Below, piece after piece: positions 1-6,707 of a stretch of 28,463 nt of DNA; position 1 is the first letter of the stretch, and the number at the start of each line of letters is the position of its first letter. This DNA comes from Fen731 sp964354265 (lineage in GTDB: Bacteria; Actinomycetota; Humimicrobiia; Humimicrobiales; Humimicrobiaceae), in NCBI GenBank assembly GCA_964354265.1, contig CAYGYY010000023.1:1-28463 (forward strand). The letters are read 5' to 3'. The position numbers and the translations under genes are program-made. The notes beneath the pieces were generated by a model, which saw only the letters and a list, made by a program, of their open reading frames with translations, ran no database searches and was not told the origin of the DNA.

Positions 1-74
1 TAAAATATAAAAAACTTTGAAATAATTCTAAGGATATAAAAATTTCAATAAAAAAATTTTTTTTTCTATATTGG

Positions 75-227
75 TTAATATCTGTTTGTAAGAATGCTAT
101 CAGTTTGCCTGTGCAGATGCTTTCTAGGTTTAATTGCGCCGACCTTAAGTATTTCTATGCATTCCTTAAGTACGTCACCAACCACATACTTTTGATATGA
201 ACCCCAAATTTTAGACACCGAATTAAC
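75..227 (-). pseudogene. Decayed reading frame with IS-like end in an otherwise empty 275-bp stretch
   Basis: Positions 1-275 hold no intact gene. On the minus strand an open frame of 50 codons runs from just after a stop at 230-228 to a stop at 77-75. It has no ATG and only an internal GTG as a possible start. The peptide is basic at its C-terminal end (AIKPRKHLHR). The same strand contains TGTCTAAAATTTGGGG at about 201-216, which resembles the TG-starting terminal repeats of some IS elements. I read this as a possible fragment of a lost gene or insertion sequence, but recognise no family. The resemblance is from memory and weak. Confidence 0.2.
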
Positions 228-275
228 TTATCAGAATCAGCTGATGGGACTCATTTCCTTTCATATTTTTATTTA

Positions 276-1400
276 TTATTCCTGTAACTTGTCTTTTAAC
301 AGGGATCTGACCCATTGCCTGTTTTCCCAGAGTGCACATCCTCCCCTGGTTTCTTTTAAGTTATCATGATTCTCCCGGACCTGTTTTAAAAACTCGGACC
401 CCAACGCCTCCCGCAAAGTTAAATCCTTGAGATTTGAATCAGAATATGGTGCAAATGGGCAGGGTTCAAGGCTGCCGTCAGCACTGATATGCACAAAACC
501 TCTTCCTGACGCAAGGCATCCGCCCATCTCATCCTCACTACCGGGGAAAGCAATAAATAATGCAGGAAACTTTTCTTTATACTCAATCATTATTCCCCCG
601 ATTTTTTTCTCCTGCTCCTCTGTCAGGCATAAATCTTCGGTGCCCTCTTTTACAGGTATATAGCTGATATAAAAGAATAATCTGCAGCCAAGACCTGCGA
701 GTTCCTTTACAAATTTTTCACTTGTTATAAGATCAAAGTTTTCGCTATCAAGTGTTAGCGATACACCCCAGAAAATATTTTTTCCTTTTATTTTTTCTAT
801 AATTCTCTGTATATACTCATATACGCCCTCGCCGCGCCTGCTGTTTGTTTCGGACTGCCTGCCTTCTATGCTTATTATAGGTATGAAGTTTTTCTGTTTT
901 TCAATAATATTTATAAGTTTTTCATCTATAAGCAAGCCATTTGTAAAAACCGGAAATATTATATCCGGAAAGAGCCCCGTGATACTTACTATTTCCTGTC
1001 TTACCAGTGGTTCACCGCCTGCAATCAGGATTATCGAGGTGCCAAGGTCATGTGCTTCCTGAATTATTTGCTGCAGTTTTACCGTACCTATTTCATCAGT
1101 CTTTTTCCTGTTGAACTCGCGGGCATAGCATCCCCTGCATGAAAGATTGCACCTTTGGGTTATACTGAAAATCATGAAAGGTGGAACGTGAACACCTTTT
1201 TTTCCCCATTCAAGCCTGAGTTTTCCAGCTTTTTTTTGCTGCCTGTATGCTTTTAAAAAGAATGCAGCAAGAGATGGCTCTTTTAATATGATTTTTATTG
1301 CATCTTTAAAAAGCGCAGTTATTTCCCCGTTAAGATATTCATCAAGCAAAAAATTACTCTCTTTAATACTACTATCATGTTCTTTAGTGCCAGCCTTCAT
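276..1400 (-). CDS. Radical SAM protein with SPASM-like C-terminal cysteines
   Basis: This is a radical S-adenosylmethionine enzyme of 374 residues. The cluster-binding motif is CNLSCRGC, with C84, C88 and C91 ligating the 4Fe-4S cluster that cleaves SAM. GGEP at 128-131 is the usual SAM-contacting strand motif. About 80 residues precede the radical core. Near the C-terminus C295, C314 and C355 lie in a context (DGSLEPCPFAPYS, then GGCALW) typical of SPASM/twitch auxiliary-cluster regions found in peptide-modifying and heme-related radical SAM enzymes. The substrate is unknown, and no precursor-peptide gene was seen next to it. The start ATG at 1400 has a good ribosome-binding site (AAAGGA, about 5 bases upstream). 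It is divergent from the C_GCAxxG_C_C gene with 168 bases between. The radical SAM assignment is firm; the specific reaction is not known. Confidence 0.9.
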   Translation of the reverse strand: MKAGTKEHDSSIKESNFLLDEYLNGEITALFKDAIKIILKEPSLAAFFLKAYRQQKKAGKLRLEWGKKGVHVPPFMIFSITQRCNLSCRGCYAREFNRKKTDEIGTVKLQQIIQEAHDLGTSIILIAGGEPLVRQEIVSITGLFPDIIFPVFTNGLLIDEKLINIIEKQKNFIPIISIEGRQSETNSRRGEGVYEYIQRIIEKIKGKNIFWGVSLTLDSENFDLITSEKFVKELAGLGCRLFFYISYIPVKEGTEDLCLTEEQEKKIGGIMIEYKEKFPALFIAFPGSEDEMGGCLASGRGFVHISADGSLEPCPFAPYSDSNLKDLTLREALGSEFLKQVRENHDNLKETRGGCALWENRQWVRSLLKDKLQE

Positions 1401-1568
1401 TGTTTCCTTTCTTTATCTCTATTACAGTATTCTGGTATTTAAATAGGGGAAAATCACAGTAAAAAATAATAACACATATATTATTATTTAAAAGCCAGTT
1501 TTTTGATATTATATTTTTAAGGATAAATAAATTGGCACATAAACTCAAGGAAAGAAAGGATTTAAAAT

Positions 1569-2027
1569 ATGAATAATGACGATAAAGATGTCTCAAGAAT
1601 TGCGCTTGAGTTTTTTAACAGTGGTTTTAACTGTGCAGAATCAACTCTTCTTTCAGTTGCTCAGGTTATCAATATAGAATGCAGGGACATCCCCAGGATG
1701 GCCAGCGGTTTTGGGGCAGGATTAGGCAGGCATGGAGAGGTCTGCGGCGCAGTCGCGGGTGCAGTTATGGCAATCGGTTTTATACATGGCAGGAAAGACA
1801 AAGTGGATCCTGAATCAAAAGAAAAGATATATGCAATGGTAAAAGAATTTGTTTCCCGCTTTGAAGCTGAATTTAACTGCATAAGGTGCAAAGACCTGAC
1901 AGAATGCGACATGTTAACAGCAGAGGGTATTCAAAAAGCTAAGGAACTCAATGTCCACAAAGGTATTTGCTCACAAGCAGTAGCTTTTGCTTCCGAAGAA
2001 GCAGTAAGATTATTATCAGTAAAATGA
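1569..2027 (+). CDS. C_GCAxxG_C_C family protein, probable redox protein
   Basis: This 152-residue protein matches the C_GCAxxG_C_C family, small cysteine-rich proteins of anaerobes thought to act in redox chemistry; the exact reaction is not established. Visible cysteines are C22 (FNCAES), C59 in GEVCGAVAGAVMAIG (the family signature), C104 and C107 (FNCIRC), C113 and C134 (KGICSQAV). The central glycine/alanine-rich helix is normal for the family. Start ATG 1569 has AAAGGA eight bases upstream. The stop overlaps the next gene's ATG (ATGA at 2024-2027), so the GNAT gene is probably translated by re-initiation. It lies divergent to a radical SAM gene, and co-regulation is possible but unproven. 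Confidence 0.85.
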   Translation: MNNDDKDVSRIALEFFNSGFNCAESTLLSVAQVINIECRDIPRMASGFGAGLGRHGEVCGAVAGAVMAIGFIHGRKDKVDPESKEKIYAMVKEFVSRFEAEFNCIRCKDLTECDMLTAEGIQKAKELNVHKGICSQAVAFASEEAVRLLSVK

Positions 2028-2554
2028 AAAATATAAAAAATAAACAGGGATATCCCCAAAACTACCTTAAGATTAGATCTGCCAAAAAAGAAGATGCGGA
2101 GCTGATACTTGATTTTATCAGGCAACTGGCTGTTTATGAAAAAAGGCTTCATGAGGTTATTGCTTCAAAGAATGATATAATCGATGCAATTTTTAACCGC
2201 AAAATCGCTGAAGCCATTATTGCTGAATATAAAGGCAGGCCTGCGGGGTTTGCTATTTTTTTTTATAACTTTTCAACTTTTTTGGGCAAGCCGGGCATCT
2301 ATATTGAAGACCTTTTTGTAAACCCTGAGCACAGGGGCAAAGGTATCGGCAAGCTTTTATTTGCCAGCATTGCGAAACTTGCAGTTGAAAGAAAATGTTG
2401 TAGAATCGAGTGGACTGTTCTTCACTGGAATGAGTCTTCAATTAAGTTTTATGAAAATATAGGCGCACAGCTAAAAGATGAGTGGGTAATTTATAAAATG
2501 AGCGGGGATGCATTAACAGATATAGCAGGAATCGCATCAAAATACTTCGACTAA
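2024..2554 (+). CDS. GNAT family N-acetyltransferase
   Basis: This is a 176-residue acetyl-CoA-dependent N-acetyltransferase. The acetyl-CoA pyrophosphate-binding motif is EDLFVNPEHRGKGIGKLL (R/Q-x-x-G-x-G/A class), followed by the motif B segment WNESSIKFYENIGA, typical of diamine/spermidine-type GNATs and many uncharacterised members. The reading frame stays open upstream to 1967, but that part lies inside the preceding gene. The ATG at 2024 is preferred because it overlaps the upstream stop as ATGA, the pattern of coupled translation, and because the conserved fold begins about 14 residues later (YLKIRSAKKEDAELI). The acceptor substrate is unknown. The gene ends 23 bases before the convergent TPR gene, with no clear terminator between. 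Confidence 0.88.
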   Translation: MKNIKNKQGYPQNYLKIRSAKKEDAELILDFIRQLAVYEKRLHEVIASKNDIIDAIFNRKIAEAIIAEYKGRPAGFAIFFYNFSTFLGKPGIYIEDLFVNPEHRGKGIGKLLFASIAKLAVERKCCRIEWTVLHWNESSIKFYENIGAQLKDEWVIYKMSGDALTDIAGIASKYFD

Positions 2555-2577
2555 AAACCGTTATAAACAACCCGGTC

Positions 2578-3699
2578 TTAAATGTCTTTTATCTGTGCCA
2601 TGTAAAAAGCAAAAACATTTCTGTCGGCATTGGGGTTTTCAGGGTTTTGAATATCTGTAAGAATAATCATACTGCCTTTTACATAAGCTGCAATAACAAT
2701 CCGGTCATCTTTCTGCAAGCCTTTAGATAATGTGCTTATAAGGGAAAAATCACGTATTTCACCTTCCCTCAAGTACGGGCTATCCCCGCTCAGGTATCCT
2801 TCCTTTGTCCATTTAATGTTTCCTTCATTATCTATGACATATGCTGCAATAAAAACAAAAAGACCGTAATCTGATTCAAGATATCGTCCAAGCTCCGGCT
2901 TGCCTTTCAGCTTGCCGCTGATTTTCAGCATGTTCGCACTTCCAAAAAACTCGCCCTGTTCAAGTATAAAATTTCCAAAACTTGCAAGCTGCGGTTCGCA
3001 TGCTTTTACTTTTCCCCACCATTGCGGAAACATGGTTTCGTAATTAAACTTCAGGCTTTCATCAAATAATATATAGTTTTCCTCACTGGCATTTTCTCCA
3101 TATTTTTCTTTCATGGAAACAGCCTGTTCTATTTTATCCTTGATGCCGTCAAGAAAAGGATATATTCCAGCAGCTTTCCTGTACTCTTCTTCTGCCCTTC
3201 TATACAAACCGTATTCAAAATATATATCGCCATTCTTCTCTAATGTTTTGGCATCATCTATATTTTTTTGTGCACTTTCCTTATATTTTTTTGAAGTTTC
3301 AACTGCATCTGTCTCTTCACTTTTTCGGATTACATAATCATAATACTGGATTGCAGTCTCATATTTCTTTTCATTAAAATTTTTCTGTGCCCTTGTAAAC
3401 TGGTCCTTTACCAAACCTGTAGATAAGAAAACCGCCGGGACAATCACAACACAGATAAGAGCCCCTACCCCAAACCAAAGGGATCTTTTCCGGCTTATCT
3501 TCAGGTTCTTAACCAGGAAAATGAGGAACAGGACAATAAGAGGTATGCAAAAAATTATTATGCTTATTAAAAACCCATATAAAAAATCCATAAAATCAAT
3601 TGAAAAAAAAGCATTGATTACCAATGAAAAGATAAAACCTGCGCAATATATGATTATAAAAGTAATGGAAAGCGGTCTTTTCAAAGGATTTCCTTTCAT
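2578..3699 (-). CDS. Membrane-anchored TPR protein, partner of the upstream regulator
   Basis: This 373-residue protein has three predicted transmembrane segments (about 11-31, 37-63 and 74-95). A soluble part follows with two TPR-like helical pairs: about 101-128 (FTRAQKNFNEKKYETAIQYY) and 153-182 (GDIYFEYGLYRRAEEEYRKA). The remaining 180 residues form a domain I do not recognise, rich in strand-forming stretches. The start overlaps the stop of the HTH/ATPase/STAS-like gene by four bases (ATGA at 3699-3696), so the two are almost certainly translated together. TPRs mediate protein contacts, so a role as membrane docking or sensing partner of the regulator is a reasonable inference. No catalytic motif is visible. 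Confidence 0.75.
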   Translation of the reverse strand: MKGNPLKRPLSITFIIIYCAGFIFSLVINAFFSIDFMDFLYGFLISIIIFCIPLIVLFLIFLVKNLKISRKRSLWFGVGALICVVIVPAVFLSTGLVKDQFTRAQKNFNEKKYETAIQYYDYVIRKSEETDAVETSKKYKESAQKNIDDAKTLEKNGDIYFEYGLYRRAEEEYRKAAGIYPFLDGIKDKIEQAVSMKEKYGENASEENYILFDESLKFNYETMFPQWWGKVKACEPQLASFGNFILEQGEFFGSANMLKISGKLKGKPELGRYLESDYGLFVFIAAYVIDNEGNIKWTKEGYLSGDSPYLREGEIRDFSLISTLSKGLQKDDRIVIAAYVKGSMIILTDIQNPENPNADRNVFAFYMAQIKDI

Positions 3700-4715
3700 G
3701 CTCTATTGATCATAAAAATAACATTCTCATTTGCATTTTTATATAGAACATTTATATTCGGGTATTTCGTTTTCCAGACTCTGAAGACTTCATCTGCAAA
3801 AGCCTGTCCAATTGAATCTACGCCCTTGAAATCAAGTACTACAGTCTTAAACTTTTCAAGGCCTACCAGGACTCTGCGCGCCTGCGAGCGGGAAACGTAG
3901 TTTACATCATCCTCATAAAGCTTAATATCGACTTCTGTTTTGCTAAATGAATAATTCTTATCGCTATATTGATCAAATACCTTTCTTAAGTCCCTGCCTG
4001 AATTTAAATTTACAGAAAATACAACCCTTGTACCCTCCGTAATTTTGACATTGGAAATGAATATATCATCAATAAGATTATTGAAAATCAATTTTTTCCC
4101 TGAACTTTGAATAGTCAAAATATCGCCCGCTTTTGATGTAAAAAAGATGCCCTGACCGCTATGATATTCTGGCGCGGTGGTCTGCTTTCCCTTGATTAAA
4201 TCCTGGATGGCTTCCATTTCATTATGCAGATCCTTTTTGGCCATAATATTATTAAATATTCCAATGCCCCAGTCCCTTACCACAAATAATACATTGTCTG
4301 TTCTTCTTTCAATTATTATCTCTATTTTTTCTGAGGCAGAATGTTCAATTGCATTATTCAGCATTTCTGTAAAAGCAAATTCTAGGATCCCGGAAACATT
4401 TTTTTTTAGATCTTTTACAATACCTGAGGACTTTTTAATACTATTAAAAACCTCATCCTCGCGAATATTTGCATTAGTAAATATTTTATGGATTTTTTTT
4501 ATTGATTTTACTACACTGGCTACTTTTTTTTCGTCTGCAGCAATATACCTGGCTTTGTTTGCTTTTCCTATCAGCACAAGACTTCCTTCTTCGCATAGCT
4601 CTTTAAAAAATCTGTTGATATAAGCCCTGGAATAGCCACTTGCACCGACTATTTCTGATGAGCGCACTTCACCGTTTTCCTCTATTTTTTTTAAAATAAG
4701 ATTTTTTATGTCCAT
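3696..4715 (-). CDS. HTH + GHKL ATPase + STAS-like (DUF4325) regulator
   Basis: This is a 339-residue three-part regulator. Residues 1-60 form a winged-helix-like DNA-binding domain (SSEIVGASGYSRAYINRFFKEL is the recognition region). Residues about 105-240 are a GHKL/histidine-kinase-type ATPase, with N-box FTEMLNNAIEHS (E117, N121, H125), G1 box RDWGIGI (D148) and G2-like HSGQGIFFTSKAGD at 185-198. Residues about 270-339 are a STAS-like DUF4325 domain (TVVLDFKGVDSIGQAFADEVFRVW). No phospho-acceptor His domain or receiver is present. In sporulation and stress control, ATPase kinases and STAS antagonists are separate proteins (RsbW/RsbV type); here both folds sit in one chain with a DNA-binding domain. 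Upstream lie two operator/promoter repeats, so autoregulation is likely. The ribosome-binding site is weak (GAGA). Confidence 0.85.
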   Translation of the reverse strand: MDIKNLILKKIEENGEVRSSEIVGASGYSRAYINRFFKELCEEGSLVLIGKANKARYIAADEKKVASVVKSIKKIHKIFTNANIREDEVFNSIKKSSGIVKDLKKNVSGILEFAFTEMLNNAIEHSASEKIEIIIERRTDNVLFVVRDWGIGIFNNIMAKKDLHNEMEAIQDLIKGKQTTAPEYHSGQGIFFTSKAGDILTIQSSGKKLIFNNLIDDIFISNVKITEGTRVVFSVNLNSGRDLRKVFDQYSDKNYSFSKTEVDIKLYEDDVNYVSRSQARRVLVGLEKFKTVVLDFKGVDSIGQAFADEVFRVWKTKYPNINVLYKNANENVIFMINRA

Positions 4716-4737
4716 CTATATATCTCTATATATGTGT

Positions 4738-4789
4738 GTTTACAACTTTTTAAACTATTACTATTTTAAGTTGTCTACAAGTTGTATAG
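4738..4789 (-). promoter_or_regulatory. Operator/promoter repeat, copy 1 (gene-proximal)
   Basis: A 52-bp element 22 bases upstream of the regulator ATG, identical at 42 of 52 positions to copy 2 in the same register (my count). The left arm is GTTTACAACTT at 4738-4748 and the right arm AAGTTGTATAG at 4779-4789, which matches the perfect arm of copy 2 at 9 of 11 positions. The minus-strand promoter positions of copy 2 read TAGACA and TTTAAA here with the same 17-base spacing, so the promoter is weaker while the boxes are retained. It may be an auxiliary operator. Confidence 0.6.
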
Positions 4790-4848
4790 TACGTATCCTT
4801 ATTTAATATTTAACATACACAAAGTAACCATGCTACCTTTTGGGTTAT

Positions 4849-4900
4849 GTTTACAACTTATTATATTTTTAATAATTTTAGTTGTCAACAAGTTGTAAAC
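4849..4900 (-). promoter_or_regulatory. Operator/promoter repeat, copy 2, consensus -35/-10 inside an inverted repeat
   Basis: On the minus strand this element contains TTGACA (4888-4883), exactly 17 bases, then TATAAT (4865-4860), a perfect sigma-70/sigma-A-type promoter. It is bracketed by a perfect 11-base inverted repeat: GTTTACAACTT at 4849-4859 and AAGTTGTAAAC at 4890-4900. One arm lies just upstream of the -35, the other starts next to the -10, as expected for a repressor that occludes polymerase. It points at the HTH/ATPase/STAS-like gene, giving a leader of roughly 140 bases. The neighbouring regulator is the obvious candidate binder, though this is inference. Confidence 0.75.
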
Positions 4901-4945
4901 ATTAATGACGGCCTGAATAATCAGATATCCGGGCTTCTGCAGAGC

Positions 4946-5407
4946 CTAAAGGAAAAAGTGACACTTAGACATACCGGGTATAAGCATTGACAATAATGCA
5001 GCAATAAGAATTGCTATCATAAGCATACTTGCTCCGCCAAGCCTGTCGGCCCAGTTTTCAGGATAACCCTCATAATATTTACTGCTTTCAAATTTGTACT
5101 TTTTCCATATGCTTGCACGAATTATTGAAGGAACGCCGACCGCAAAAAGATAAAACCAGCCAAGGTAAAGCGACTGCAGGGTGTGGCCGTATTCATGCCT
5201 TACCTTGTTTATATTTCCTGCATCGTTTTCATTAATGAAAATAACCCAGGAAAGTGAAATCCCTCCGGGGAATCCTCTTACAAAATATACTACAGCATCC
5301 CTGTAATTAAGCCTGTAATTGATTTTAGGCCTCAGCGAAATATAAAAAATTGCAGCCAGGACAAGCTGGGGGAATTCCCAGAACAATAAAAGATATCTTG
5401 GTTTCAT
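4946..5407 (-). CDS. Integral membrane HEYGH metallopeptidase-like protein
   Basis: This is a 153-residue protein with hydrophobic segments at about 7-25, 80-97 and 127-146. The motif HEYGHTLQS at 71-79 gives an H-E-x-x-H zinc site (H71, E72, H75), and YPENWADRLGG at 115-125 supplies a likely third acidic ligand (E117 or D121). It resembles a family of uncharacterised small membrane proteins carrying HEYGH and E-x-W-A-D motifs; hydrolase activity is plausible but I know of no assigned substrate. The frame stays open upstream, but the ATG at 5407 shares one base with the stop of the UroD-family gene (TAATG), so it is the likely coupled start. The end lies 45 bases before operator copy 2. Confidence 0.75.
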   Translation of the reverse strand: MKPRYLLLFWEFPQLVLAAIFYISLRPKINYRLNYRDAVVYFVRGFPGGISLSWVIFINENDAGNINKVRHEYGHTLQSLYLGWFYLFAVGVPSIIRASIWKKYKFESSKYYEGYPENWADRLGGASMLMIAILIAALLSMLIPGMSKCHFFL

Positions 5408-6408
5408 TAATGCTCCTGCTTGACAGTCCTGCACATCGCAATAACATTTTCCACAGGCATTGCCTCTGTTATGGTATTGCTTGAACCGCAGGCATAATAA
5501 CCCTCCCGGGCAAATAAACCCAGGTTTGCTCTTACAAGCTCCTCCACTTCTTTGACTGTTCCCCTGATAAGAGTGTCCATTTCAATATTTCCAAGAAAGC
5601 AGAGCTTGCCATTATATTTTTTTTGCATTTCATCTATTTTTATAGCTTTTGGCTCAACGGGGTGGATCGCGTTGAAACCACAGTCAATAAGGTCATCGAT
5701 TACTTCAGTTATATCCCCGTCTGAGTGGTATATAAAGGGGATATTCTTCTTTTTGCAGATGGTGCCCATTTTTTCATACCAGGGGAAAAGATTTTGACGC
5801 AAGAAAGCTGCTGAAAGCATCAGCCCTTCTGTATATGCTATATCATCCACAGCAGCAACAGCGCCAGTAATGTCAAAATCGGACATTTTTTCGAAAATCC
5901 TGTATTGTATCTGCCCCACTTTTTTAAAAAGTTTTTTTACCAGGTTTATATCCTCATAAAGATAAAAGCAAAAATTATTGAATCCCAGCAGCATCCAGGA
6001 TGCAGTGAATATTTTCCCGCAGGTTGCAATCACTTTCATCCCGTCTGGCATCAGGTTTTTTAGCATGTAAAATTCGCTGAAATCTTCATTATCAGGGTCC
6101 ATCCAGTTGTATTTTTCTATATCTTCAATTTTATTTATTATACTGTCGTTCTCACCAGCCCATAATTTTCCATCCTTTTCAGTAGTCTTGCCTATGGATT
6201 GGGCGGGTTTTAAAAGCCCCTTTGATACCAGTACAAAATCATATCCAAGTTCCATGCTCATCCTTATATTATCCTCAAGATTTATATCCTGTTTTTTAAA
6301 GTATTTCTGCTTGAACTCCTCATTAATATGCAGTTCGATTAAAGGGACTGTTTTTTTATCTTCGCAAAGCAATACGCTTCTAAGGTTTTTAAAATCAGGC
6401 TTATACAA
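5407..6408 (-). CDS. Uroporphyrinogen decarboxylase (URO-D) superfamily protein
   Basis: This 333-residue protein has the URO-D TIM-barrel pattern, including YHSDGDITEVIDDLIDCGFNAIHPVEP at 227-253 and the strand FLGNIEMDTLI at 271-281, with C307 in the final barrel segment YYACGSSNTI. The family covers heme-pathway HemE and corrinoid methyltransferases such as MtaA and CmuA. The N-terminal substrate arginines of true HemE are not obvious, and no other heme gene is nearby, so a methyl-transfer or demethylation role is more likely than heme synthesis. The start is TTG at 6408, supported by AAGGAG seven bases upstream. It is coupled to the downstream membrane protein by a one-base overlap. The 299 bases between this gene and hppA hold both divergent promoters and a run of nine C at 6502-6510. 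Confidence 0.85.
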   Translation of the reverse strand: MYKPDFKNLRSVLLCEDKKTVPLIELHINEEFKQKYFKKQDINLEDNIRMSMELGYDFVLVSKGLLKPAQSIGKTTEKDGKLWAGENDSIINKIEDIEKYNWMDPDNEDFSEFYMLKNLMPDGMKVIATCGKIFTASWMLLGFNNFCFYLYEDINLVKKLFKKVGQIQYRIFEKMSDFDITGAVAAVDDIAYTEGLMLSAAFLRQNLFPWYEKMGTICKKKNIPFIYHSDGDITEVIDDLIDCGFNAIHPVEPKAIKIDEMQKKYNGKLCFLGNIEMDTLIRGTVKEVEELVRANLGLFAREGYYACGSSNTITEAMPVENVIAMCRTVKQEH

Positions 6409-6603
6409 AATTGACTCCTTTCCAGTGCTAAATATTGGCCTGTTGATAATATAATCCAGGCATTATTTAATTTTAATTTTATTTTCAGTTTTAATAAAGC
6501 TCCCCCCCCCTGTTTAAAAGTGCATTGGTTGCTAAAACCCTGTAAAAACGTCTAAGAAACGTATAAATATCTTTAAATAGCAGTAGAAAATAGCAATAGA
6601 TTA

Positions 6604-6632
6604 TTGAATAATTTATTGATTTTTAATAAAAT
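6604..6632 (+). promoter_or_regulatory. Candidate hppA promoter
   Basis: TTGAAT at 6604-6609, a 17-base spacer, then TAAAAT at 6627-6632, about 75 bases upstream of the hppA start. Matches to consensus are good, but the region is very AT-rich, so chance matches are likely. Confidence 0.35.
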
Positions 6633-6707
6633 TCTCTGAATTATCCATACTATCAAGCCGTTTTTGTATTTGTTTAATTTATAAAAATTGCCAGTAAGGA
6701 GAACGGG

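Noticed and set aside
1384..1596. 70-codon minus-strand frame spanning the divergent intergenic gap
   Set aside because: It overlaps both flanking genes and the intergenic ribosome-binding sites; no domain.
5407..5434. Longer N-terminus for the HEYGH membrane protein
   Set aside because: The extension lies inside the UroD gene; the TAATG overlap points to the ATG at 5407.
6502..6510. Run of nine C as a phase-variation tract
   Set aside because: It is intergenic, well upstream of either start and not in a known promoter spacer; no evidence of switching.
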